From assembly GCA_964585575.1 (NCBI GenBank), contig CAZPEM010000001.1, positions 5,445-69,444 on the forward strand: a stretch of DNA of 64,000 nucleotides. The letters run 5' to 3'. This stretch comes from UBA4655 sp964585575 (GTDB taxonomy: Bacteria > Planctomycetota > Planctomycetia > Pirellulales > UBA1268). The translations under genes were made by a program, and so were the position numbers. This document shows, piece after piece, positions 44,121-50,886 of the stretch. The notes under the pieces are model-generated. The model was given only the letters and a program-made list of their open reading frames with translations, ran no database searches and was not told the DNA's origin. Each line of letters starts with the position of its first letter. Positions within the stretch are counted from its first letter, which is position 1.

Positions 44121-44834
44121 ATGGCCGTCGTCGTCGTCACCGATCTGCTCCGTACGCTCCACCGCATGCACCGCCAGCTGGCCGACCTGCGTGATCGGCT
44201 CACCGGCGGCCCCCGCCAGGTCGCGGCCTTCAAGGCGAGGCTCGCCGCCTCCGAGGCTGCGCTCACCGCCGCCAACGACGCGGTCAAGAAGGGGAAGGTG
44301 ACGGCGGATCAGAAGCAGCTCCAGCTTCGCAGCGCCGAATCGAAGCAGCGGGATCTGGAGGCGAAGCTGAACGCCTGCAAGACCAACCGGGAATACCAGA
44401 CGCTCAAGGAGCAGATCGCCGCCGACTCGATGGCGATGAAGGTCCTGGAGGACGAGATTCTCGAGGCCCTCGAGCGGATCGACACGCTCAGGAAGGACGT
44501 CCCCCCGGCGGAGCAGCAGGTCGCCCAGATCAAGAAACTCGTCGCCGAGAAGGAGGACGAGGTGCGACGCGAGAAGGCGCAGCTCGAGGCGGAGGTCGCC
44601 AGGATCGAGGGGGAACTCGCCGCCGGCGAACGCGAACTCCCGGCCGACATCGTCGAGGCCTATCGGCGTGCCGTGAAGACGAAAGGGGCCGACGGCATGG
44701 CGGTGATCGAGGGGGAGAGTTGCGGCGGTTGCTTTCAGAGGATCACCGACATGATGATGTCGGAGGTCCTTCTGGGCCGGATGGTGATCTGCCGCGGCTG
44801 CGGCCGGGTTCTCTTTCCCGCCGCGCCGACGTAG
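44121..44834 (+). CDS. Coiled-coil protein with C4 zinc ribbon (CdsZ / DUF164-like)
   Basis: 237 residues from ATG 44121 (GAAAGGGG upstream). Residues about 20-180 are a long heptad-rich coiled coil. The end holds a four-cysteine ribbon: 'ESCGGCFQRI' and 'VICRGCGRVLFP'. This matches the bacterial family of coiled-coil plus zinc-ribbon proteins (zf-RING_7/DUF164), whose role in nucleic-acid or secretion contexts is not settled. A lone TATGAT (44093-44098) could be its -10. greA follows 71 bases downstream. Confidence 0.82.
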   Translation: MAVVVVTDLLRTLHRMHRQLADLRDRLTGGPRQVAAFKARLAASEAALTAANDAVKKGKVTADQKQLQLRSAESKQRDLEAKLNACKTNREYQTLKEQIAADSMAMKVLEDEILEALERIDTLRKDVPPAEQQVAQIKKLVAEKEDEVRREKAQLEAEVARIEGELAAGERELPADIVEAYRRAVKTKGADGMAVIEGESCGGCFQRITDMMMSEVLLGRMVICRGCGRVLFPAAPT

Positions 44835-44905
44835 GCCCATCGACTTCCCGGAATCCCGACCCGGAACAGCATCCAATCCCGAACAGTGAGGAACGATCCG
44901 TAGCC

Positions 44906-45388
44906 ATGTCGTCCGACCGCATTCCCATGACCCGTGCCGGATACGAGAAGCTCAAGGCGGAAGTCGAGCACCTCGACACCGTCGAGATGCCGAAGCTCGC
45001 CCAACGGGTGGCCGCGGCCCGCAGCGAGGGGGATCTCAGCGAAAACGCCGAGTACCACGGCGCCCGCGAGAGCCAGGGAATGCTCCAGGCCAAGATCAAC
45101 CTGCTCCGGGACAAGCTCGCCAGGGCGGTCATCGTCGAACGGCAGAAGGAGGCAACGGGCGAGGTGGTCTTCGGTTCGACCGTCGTCGTCAAGGATCTCA
45201 AGTTCGGCGACAACGAGACCTTCGTGCTCGTCGGCGCCGGCGAGGAGGACTACGACGCAGGCAAGATCAACGTGGCCAGCCCTCTGGCCCAGGGGCTCCT
45301 TGGACGGAAGGTCGGCGAGCGGGTCGCGATCGACGTGCCGGCCGGGAAGATGCAGTTCGAGATCCTCGAGGTCAAGTTCGAGGATTGA
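44906..45388 (+). CDS. greA: Transcription elongation factor GreA
   Basis: 160 residues from ATG 44906. N-terminal coiled coil with the tip sequence 'SEGDLSENAEYHGARE', whose acidic residues stimulate RNA cleavage by stalled RNA polymerase, and C-terminal FKBP-like part ending 'GKINVASPLAQGLLGRKVGE'. Its last 17 bases overlap the 3' end of the opposite-strand YggS homologue. Confidence 0.96.
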   Translation: MSSDRIPMTRAGYEKLKAEVEHLDTVEMPKLAQRVAAARSEGDLSENAEYHGARESQGMLQAKINLLRDKLARAVIVERQKEATGEVVFGSTVVVKDLKFGDNETFVLVGAGEEDYDAGKINVASPLAQGLLGRKVGERVAIDVPAGKMQFEILEVKFED

Positions 45389-46103
45389 TATCTTCCTCGA
45401 ACAGCGCCGAGCCGACCCGCACGATCGTCGAACCCTCGAGGATCGCCTCGCAAAAGTCGCCGCTCATTCCCATCGAGAGTTCCTCGAGCGACTCCGCCCC
45501 TGGCGTGCCGCGAAGCGAGTCGCGAACCGCGCGGAGTGCCGCGAACTGGCTGCGGGCCAGCTCCCGGGTTTTCGCCACATCCGCCCCCTCCTCGGCCGCC
45601 GATGCCATTCCCATCAGCCCACGCACGCGAATGCCGCCGCAGCCGGCCGCCGCGGCCACGAGCGACGCCACGTCGCCGATCGCCGCGCCCGTCCGCTCGG
45701 CCCCCCCGTCGAGATTCGCCTCGACGAGCACATCGGCGACGCGGCCACCCGCACGGGCCTCGTCGTCGATCGCGCGCAGCAACCGGAGGCTGTCGATCGA
45801 ATGGACGAGGTGCACGACCGGCAGCGTCCGACGCACCTTGTTGCGTTGGAGGTGGCCGATCAGGTGCCATCTCGGCTGCAGTCCCGCGGCCGCGAAGGCT
45901 TCCGCCTTCCTCCAGAGCTCCTGCGGCCGGCTTTCGGCGAGATCCCGGCAGCCGGCCTCGTACAGCGCCATCGCCGCCTCGATCCCCACGTACTTCGTGA
46001 CCCCGACGATCCTGACGGCGCTCGGGTCCCTGCCCGCCTCACGGCAGGCCTCGGCCACCGAAGCCCTCACGGCAGCGTAGTTCTCGGCGACCCGCCGGAG
46101 CAT
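45372..46103 (-). CDS. YggS/PLPBP-family pyridoxal-phosphate homeostasis protein
   Basis: 243 residues. PLP lysine K37 in 'IVGVTKYVG'; 'WHLIGHLQRNKVRRTLP' and 'LSMGMSGDFCEAILEGSTIV' with 'RVGSALF' are family signatures. Binds PLP and buffers it; no catalysis is known. Its start codon overlaps the stop of the upstream 599-residue gene by one base (TGATG), so the two are translated together. The usual 'GENr.QE' motif reads 'AESRPQEL' here. Confidence 0.92.
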   Translation of the reverse strand: MLRRVAENYAAVRASVAEACREAGRDPSAVRIVGVTKYVGIEAAMALYEAGCRDLAESRPQELWRKAEAFAAAGLQPRWHLIGHLQRNKVRRTLPVVHLVHSIDSLRLLRAIDDEARAGGRVADVLVEANLDGGAERTGAAIGDVASLVAAAAGCGGIRVRGLMGMASAAEEGADVAKTRELARSQFAALRAVRDSLRGTPGAESLEELSMGMSGDFCEAILEGSTIVRVGSALFEEDINPRT

Positions 46104-47902
46104 CACTGGATCTCGATGAGCCTTTCGACGGTTCCGCTGCGACCCACCCTGCCGAGCAGGAACTCGCAGGCCAGGTTGCAGCCGAGCACGGAGCGGTTGC
46201 GGACGGCGTCGAGCCCCCGATAGACGAGCCACTGGCTCCCGCCGACCTGGATCCGGTATCCGCAGCCGCGATGCTCGGGGAGGTTCTGCCGGCTGTCGGC
46301 GACCGTAAGCCGCCGCCACGTCAGCGGCTCGCCGATCCGTGCCGCGTCGAGGTCGAGCCAGATCGGCGTGTAGGTCCTCGCGACCCGTGAACGCCTCGCA
46401 TGCACGAGCCGGCCGGGCTCCGCCTCGAGCCTCCCGTCGCACGAAGCCGACGACCATTCCGGCAGCGCCAGCGGCAACGCCATCAGCCGCACCGACTCGT
46501 CGAAGCCGATGAGCTCACGGGTTTCTTCGGCGGCCTCGAACTCGATCCCGGGGCAGACCGGCAGGCCGGTGCGGTACTCGATCTCCATGGCCAGCCGCGG
46601 CGAATCGGCGGGACCGGCCCGCGTCGAATCTTCGGAGGGCACGATCGCGTCCGCAACGAGCAGCACCCGGTCCCGGGGAGCGAAAACGAGCTGCCGTTCG
46701 AGTCTCAGACCACGGGACAGCGGCAGCGTCCATTCGGCGAACGTCGTCTCCGTAGCCCCCTGCGACTTGGCGGCCTTTTCCGACTCGAAGCAGGAATCGG
46801 CCCAGGGGCCGCTCGGTTCGAGCGCGACGCCGTCGGCCGAAGCCTCGAACGACCACTCGCCGCAGCAGAGCAGTCTGGACTCGACGACGACCTCGAGGTG
46901 CATCGCGGACCCGCGCGCATCGACGAGGATCCTCGTGGAGCGACGCCCGCGGCCGGAGCGGATGACGGCGAAGCCGCCGACGGATCGGCTTGCCGCAGGC
47001 TGCAGGCCGTGTCGCCCGGCGACTTCGACGATCGACTCCCATCCCGGTTGCATCGTCCATCCACCCCGCACGGCGGCGGGTTTTCCGTGACGGCGGTCGG
47101 CCGGCAGGAGCCGCATCGCCGTCTCGATCGCCGAGAGCAGGGCGTCGCGGACGCGGGGGGACCAGGGAACGTCGCCCGTCTCCTCCGCCCGCAGGTGCAC
47201 TCCCGCCCAGCGGGCGACCGTCTCCAGGATCGCTTCCGATCCGGTCCGTCCGATCGCGCCATCCGAGGGCATGAGCTGCTCGATTTCCGCCTCGACGGCG
47301 GCCACGGCGAGCGGAGCAAAACGGTCGCACGCCTCGACGTCGGCGAAGAGCCTGCCGAGCACGAGCAGAAATCCGGCCGGCGTCGTGTCGCCGATCTCGA
47401 GCGCCGGAAGCAAGGAACTGGCGATCCCCTCGATCCGCTGGAGCGCGGCCCCGGAGGCGACGCTCGACCGCTTCGACCGCGCGGCCCACGCCAAGCCCCA
47501 CGCGGCGGCTTCGGCCGCCGTCGCCCGTCCCGCGAGCCCCTCGCCGTTTTCGGCGGCGTCGATGACCGCGTCGAGCAGGCCGCCCGGCTTCGTGATCTCG
47601 GCGGCCTTCTCCCCCGCGGCGATCGCCCGCGCGAGCGACAGCAGCCGCTTTCTCGGATCGTGCGAGTCGCACTCCGATCCGAGTCGGCGGATCTCGGCGA
47701 CGGCCACCCTCCGCTTGATCCGCTCCGGCGGCCGCTTGCGGCGGCTCGTGCGGTGGTGGGGCGGTGTCGGGGACACTGCCGACGGGGACACTGCCGACGG
47801 GGACGCTGCCGACGGGGACACTGCCGACGCTTTGGCGTGTACCGCATCGCCGTTGATCGATGGCCGGGGAAGTTTGCGGGCTTTTCGCTTCGTGCTGTTC
47901 AT
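46103..47902 (-). CDS. Unrecognised 599-residue protein with SPSA repeats
   Basis: 599 residues from the ATG at 47902. The basic N-terminus includes four 'SPSAV'-type repeats (from a 15-bp DNA repeat) and 'RTSRRKRPPERIKRR'. Residues about 70-300 are helical and Ala-rich; residues about 310-599 look beta-rich with many Trp/Arg/Glu residues ('LEVVVESRLLCCGEWSFEAS', 'GCGYRIQVGGSQWLVYRGL'), vaguely like the C-terminal half of polysaccharide lyase/heparinase II-III proteins, though no catalytic motif is visible. No signal peptide or membrane helix. Overlaps the following YggS gene by one base. Confidence 0.7.
   Translation of the reverse strand: MNSTKRKARKLPRPSINGDAVHAKASAVSPSAASPSAVSPSAVSPTPPHHRTSRRKRPPERIKRRVAVAEIRRLGSECDSHDPRKRLLSLARAIAAGEKAAEITKPGGLLDAVIDAAENGEGLAGRATAAEAAAWGLAWAARSKRSSVASGAALQRIEGIASSLLPALEIGDTTPAGFLLVLGRLFADVEACDRFAPLAVAAVEAEIEQLMPSDGAIGRTGSEAILETVARWAGVHLRAEETGDVPWSPRVRDALLSAIETAMRLLPADRRHGKPAAVRGGWTMQPGWESIVEVAGRHGLQPAASRSVGGFAVIRSGRGRRSTRILVDARGSAMHLEVVVESRLLCCGEWSFEASADGVALEPSGPWADSCFESEKAAKSQGATETTFAEWTLPLSRGLRLERQLVFAPRDRVLLVADAIVPSEDSTRAGPADSPRLAMEIEYRTGLPVCPGIEFEAAEETRELIGFDESVRLMALPLALPEWSSASCDGRLEAEPGRLVHARRSRVARTYTPIWLDLDAARIGEPLTWRRLTVADSRQNLPEHRGCGYRIQVGGSQWLVYRGLDAVRNRSVLGCNLACEFLLGRVGRSGTVERLIEIQ
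47769..47828. repeat. Four tandem 15-bp repeats
   Basis: GGGGACACTGCCGAC in four head-to-tail copies (47769-47783, 47784-47798, 47799-47813, 47814-47828); the third has GGGGACGCTGCCGAC. The unit length keeps the reading frame of the opposite-strand gene and encodes Ser-Pro-Ser-Ala-Val. Confidence 0.95.
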
Positions 47903-47944
47903 TCCGGTATGGTACAAAAATCTTTCCCGCCGGAGGCCCGTCCC

Positions 47945-48631
47945 ATGCGTTTCCCCGACTCGATCGACCGCCCCGCGTTCGTCCTGGCGGTCGCCGCCGC
48001 TTTTTCGGCATTCTGCGGCTGCAGCGCGGCCGACGCCCCCTCCCTCAAGCGGCTCTCGAAGACCGACGCCGTCTGGCTCGACGAAAACCGCAAGGAACTC
48101 GTCCTCCGCGGCACGGTCGTGCTCGATCGAGGCCCGCTGGAGCTTTTCGCCTGCCCGAAAAGCACGAAGGAACACGAGGCGGTCGTTGCGGTGGACGCGA
48201 AGGCGCAGGTCGTCCATGCCGGATTGCTCGCCCTCGGCCTCGAGCCGGGAAAGCCCGTGTCGTTCGACCCCAAGTACGTCGCGGCAGCGGGCCCGGTCGT
48301 GAAGATCCGGATGCGGTGGAAGGGAAAGGACGGAAAGGTCGTGGAGACCCCGGCACAAGACTGGATCCGCGATACCCGGACCGGCAAGCCGATGGCCGCG
48401 GATTGGGTGTTCGCGGGCAGCTCGTTCTGGAAGGATGAGACGACCGGCGAGGAGTTCTACCAGGCCGACGGCGGCGACCTCGTCTGCATTTCCAACTTCC
48501 CGACGGCGACGCTCGACATCCCGATCGCCAGTTCCCAGTCGAACGAGGCGCTGCTGTTCGAAGTCATGGATGGGGTCGTCCCGCCGCGGGACACGCCCGT
48601 GGAGATGATCCTCTCGAAGGGCGTCAAGTGA
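47945..48631 (+). CDS. YdjY-like lipoprotein
   Basis: 228 residues from ATG 47945. Signal with lipobox-like 'FSAFCGCSAA'. The mature domain ('AVWLDENRKELVLRGTVVLD', 'KEHEAVVAVDAKAQVVHAGL', 'ADWVFAGSSFWKDETTGEEF') matches the YdjY domain found in planctomycete and enterobacterial periplasmic proteins of uncertain role, probably linked to iron-sulfur redox modules in other genomes. Its 3' end overlaps the hemQ stop on the other strand by eight bases. Confidence 0.8.
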   Translation: MRFPDSIDRPAFVLAVAAAFSAFCGCSAADAPSLKRLSKTDAVWLDENRKELVLRGTVVLDRGPLELFACPKSTKEHEAVVAVDAKAQVVHAGLLALGLEPGKPVSFDPKYVAAAGPVVKIRMRWKGKDGKVVETPAQDWIRDTRTGKPMAADWVFAGSSFWKDETTGEEFYQADGGDLVCISNFPTATLDIPIASSQSNEALLFEVMDGVVPPRDTPVEMILSKGVK

Positions 48632-49538
48632 GCCGTGCGTGGCGGAGGATTTCCTCCGCCGTCGCGACGTAGCCGACATAGAACGGCCCGAACTCCGCGT
48701 AGCGGGCGCTCGCCTCGTCGAACCGCATCGTGTAGACGATCTCCTTGAGGAAATCGGGCTTTCGTGCCCAGAGCGTGACGCCCCACTCCCAATCATCGAG
48801 GCCGACGCTCACCGTGATCAACTGGGTCACCCGACCGCCGAAGCTCATCCCCGTGCGTCCGTGCTCCGCCATCAACCGACTGCGTTCGGAGAATGGCAGG
48901 GTGAACCAGTTTTCCCCGACCTTCCGCTTCTTGTTCATCGGGTAGAAGCAGGCGTTGGGCCAGGGCGGAAAATCGGGCTCGAGCCTGGCCCGGCGCATGG
49001 CTCCCTCCCGCGAGGCGTAGGCCTGCACCTTCGCACGGTAGGAGGCTCCGTCGCGTTCCTCCCCCTCGGCGACGAGCCGCTCCCCGTACTGCTCGACCGT
49101 CGGAACGTATTCACTCACCTCCGTGAGGCTCACGAACGAGTAGGTCGGCACGATGCATTGGCCCATCGGCCCGGAAAGCAGCCGCTGGTGCACCGCCTCG
49201 ACGACCAGCGGCGACGGATCCATGACCATGAGGCCGAAGTCGGCCTTGTGACCCGGCACGATCCAGGACTGCAGCCGCTTCGGCCCGCCGTCCGCCGACG
49301 GCCCCCTATCCACCGACGGATCGACCGCCGCCACGAAGGCGTCGGCAGCCTGCCGCCGGGCCTCGGCGGACAAGGCGGCCAGCCGGGAGCGGTCGAACGA
49401 ATAGAAAAAGTGGGTCACGTGCCAGCCGCTGCTCGGCACGCGGGAAACCTCGTCCGCGCCGGCCCCTTCGGCCCTGGCGTGGGGGCTGGAACCGGCCTGG
49501 GTCCGCGGGCTGGAGGGAACGGGAGAAGGTTCGTTCAC
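48624..49538 (-). CDS. hemQ: HemQ coproheme decarboxylase (chlorite-dismutase-like)
   Basis: 304 residues. The C-terminal two thirds carry the HemQ signature 'FYPMNKKRKVGENWFTLP', then 'RVTQLITVSVGLDDWEWGVT' and 'FDEASARYAEFGPFYVGYVA'. It lacks the Arg-containing distal site pattern of true chlorite dismutases, so haem synthesis through coproporphyrin is the likely role. The first 35 residues are a Ser/Pro-rich extension; a shorter start cannot be ruled out. Confidence 0.9.
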   Translation of the reverse strand: MNEPSPVPSSPRTQAGSSPHARAEGAGADEVSRVPSSGWHVTHFFYSFDRSRLAALSAEARRQAADAFVAAVDPSVDRGPSADGGPKRLQSWIVPGHKADFGLMVMDPSPLVVEAVHQRLLSGPMGQCIVPTYSFVSLTEVSEYVPTVEQYGERLVAEGEERDGASYRAKVQAYASREGAMRRARLEPDFPPWPNACFYPMNKKRKVGENWFTLPFSERSRLMAEHGRTGMSFGGRVTQLITVSVGLDDWEWGVTLWARKPDFLKEIVYTMRFDEASARYAEFGPFYVGYVATAEEILRHARLT

Positions 49539-49648
49539 GGCTGGGGCACTCCGGCAGGTTTCGCGGGAAGCAGACTGTCACGACCGATGCGGGTCACGAT
49601 ATCATGCGGAAGTCGGTCGCACAGGAGCGGCCCCCGAAACCACGAGCA

Positions 49649-49696
49649 GGGGCGATCACGGCAGCGGCCGATCACAGAAAGGGCCGATCTCAAAAC
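49649..49696. repeat. Three 16-bp direct repeats upstream of the WXG100-FtsK genes
   Basis: GGGCGATCACGGCAGC (49649-49664), GGCCGATCACAGAAAG (49665-49680) and GGCCGATCTCAAAACA (49681-49696) lie head to tail. The shared core is GG(G/C)CGATC(A/T)C with a 16-bp period, ending 16 bases before the WXG100 start. Such phased direct repeats are typical of regulator-binding sites; no regulator is encoded next to them. Confidence 0.65.
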
Positions 49697-49712
49697 AAGG
49701 GGGTAGCGGCAC

Positions 49713-49985
49713 ATGGGACAGGCAATCGTCGACCCGGCCGAGCTGCGGCGGTTTGCAGCCCGGCTGAAGCACTTCAGCGGCGAGGTGATGACGCAGATGC
49801 AGGCGGTCCAGCGGCAGCTGGCTGCTCTCGGGGCGACCTGGCGAGACCAGGAGCATCAGAAGTTCGCGGAGGCGTTCGAGCAGCAACTGGCCCAGTTCGG
49901 CCGCTTCGTTCAGTCGACCGAGGACTACGTCCCGTACCTGCAGCGGAAGGCGGAACGCGTCGAGGAATACCAGCAGCAACGCTAG
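49713..49985 (+). CDS. WXG100-family small helical protein
   Basis: 90 residues, the standard WXG100 length. A helical hairpin is predicted, with the turn at W43-R-D45 ('ATWRDQEHQKF') in place of the canonical W-x-G; the W-x-D-x5-F spacing is kept. There is no signal peptide. WXG100 proteins are substrates or structural partners of type VII (Esx) secretion. The C-terminus is charged and ends 'VEEYQQQR'. It heads a same-strand set with a coiled-coil protein, another small W-x-D protein and an FtsK/SpoIIIE ATPase. Confidence 0.88.
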   Translation: MGQAIVDPAELRRFAARLKHFSGEVMTQMQAVQRQLAALGATWRDQEHQKFAEAFEQQLAQFGRFVQSTEDYVPYLQRKAERVEEYQQQR

Positions 49986-49996
49986 CCGGGAACAAC

Positions 49997-50656
49997 ATGT
50001 CTGGACAGGCTGACGTCAAATCGATCGACACGCTGGCGTTCGTGAAGGCGGCGCTCGCCACCTACGCCCACGAGTCGGGGCAGGCCCTCGCGGAGGTCGA
50101 GATCGAGGGCCGCCGCGCGGTCGAATGGATCACGGTGGACCGGGCCGAGTTTTGGAAGGCGGAGGTCCGCCGGTCCGCCGACCTCGTCAACCAGGCGATG
50201 AAGGATCTCGAGCACTGCCGCACGTTCAAGAAGGTCGGCGACAACCAGCCGTCGTGCATCGAGGAGAAGAAGGCGCTCGAGAAGGCGAAGGCCAGGCTCG
50301 CGTTCGCCGAGCAGAAACAGGAGGCCGTCCGCCGCTGGACGCCCGTCGTGCAGCAGCAGTTCCGCGAAACGGGCGTGCGGATGGTGCACTTCAGGGACAT
50401 CATCGACGTCCAGATCCCGAAGGCGGTCGCACGAATGGAGCGGATGCTCAAGTCGCTCGACGCCTACAAGAGCGTCAGCGGACCGGCAGCCCGCGACGCG
50501 ACCAGCGGAGACGCCACCGCGACGAGCGTCGTCCGTCAGGAGCCGTCGGAATCCGGTGCGGCGACCGGCGTGGCCGACGAATCGTCCGTCGGCACGACAT
50601 CGACGACAGCAACTCCGGCAAAGCCTGTCGGGCGGGCGACGGAGAGCGGCACATGA
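49997..50656 (+). CDS. Coiled-coil protein of the type VII-like cluster, function unknown
   Basis: 219 residues from ATG 49997, 11 bases after the WXG100 gene. Residues about 20-155 are helical and rich in heptads ('EEKKALEKAKARLAFAEQKQ', 'MERMLKSLDAYKSV'). The last 60 residues are a Ser/Thr/Ala-rich disordered tail. No signal or membrane segment. The stop overlaps the next start (ATGA). It could be a chaperone, adaptor or substrate; I recognise no family. Confidence 0.8.
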   Translation: MSGQADVKSIDTLAFVKAALATYAHESGQALAEVEIEGRRAVEWITVDRAEFWKAEVRRSADLVNQAMKDLEHCRTFKKVGDNQPSCIEEKKALEKAKARLAFAEQKQEAVRRWTPVVQQQFRETGVRMVHFRDIIDVQIPKAVARMERMLKSLDAYKSVSGPAARDATSGDATATSVVRQEPSESGAATGVADESSVGTTSTTATPAKPVGRATESGT

Positions 50657-50886
50657 GAGTCGGAGATCTCTCGAGCGGCGCGTCGAAACTGGCGCTCGCG
50701 CTGAAGCAGCTCGATCTGAAGTGGGAGTCGGCCAAGGAGACCTGGAACGACGGCACGAGCCGGCAGTTCCACAAGGAGCACATCGAACCACTCTCGCCGG
50801 ACGTGAAGGAGATGCTCGAAGCGCTCGGGAGGCTGGCTGAGGTTCTCGCCCGGGCCGCCCGCGACGTGAGCGACCATGGATCCTGA
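50653..50886 (+). CDS. Second small W-x-D helical protein (WXG100-like)
   Basis: 77 residues; start and stop overlap the genes on both sides (ATGA at 50653 and an 11-base overlap at the end). Residues 31-39 'WNDGTSRQF' repeat the W-x-D-x5-F spacing of the WXG100 protein two genes upstream, and the flanks are amphipathic helices. It may form a heterodimer with that protein, as EsxA and EsxB do (inference). Too short for firm family assignment. Confidence 0.75.
   Translation: MRVGDLSSGASKLALALKQLDLKWESAKETWNDGTSRQFHKEHIEPLSPDVKEMLEALGRLAEVLARAARDVSDHGS

Noticed and set aside
47769..47828. Tandem repeats considered as a CRISPR array
   Set aside because: The 15-bp units are directly adjacent without spacers and are in frame within a gene; the 27-bp array at 35350 also has no spacers.
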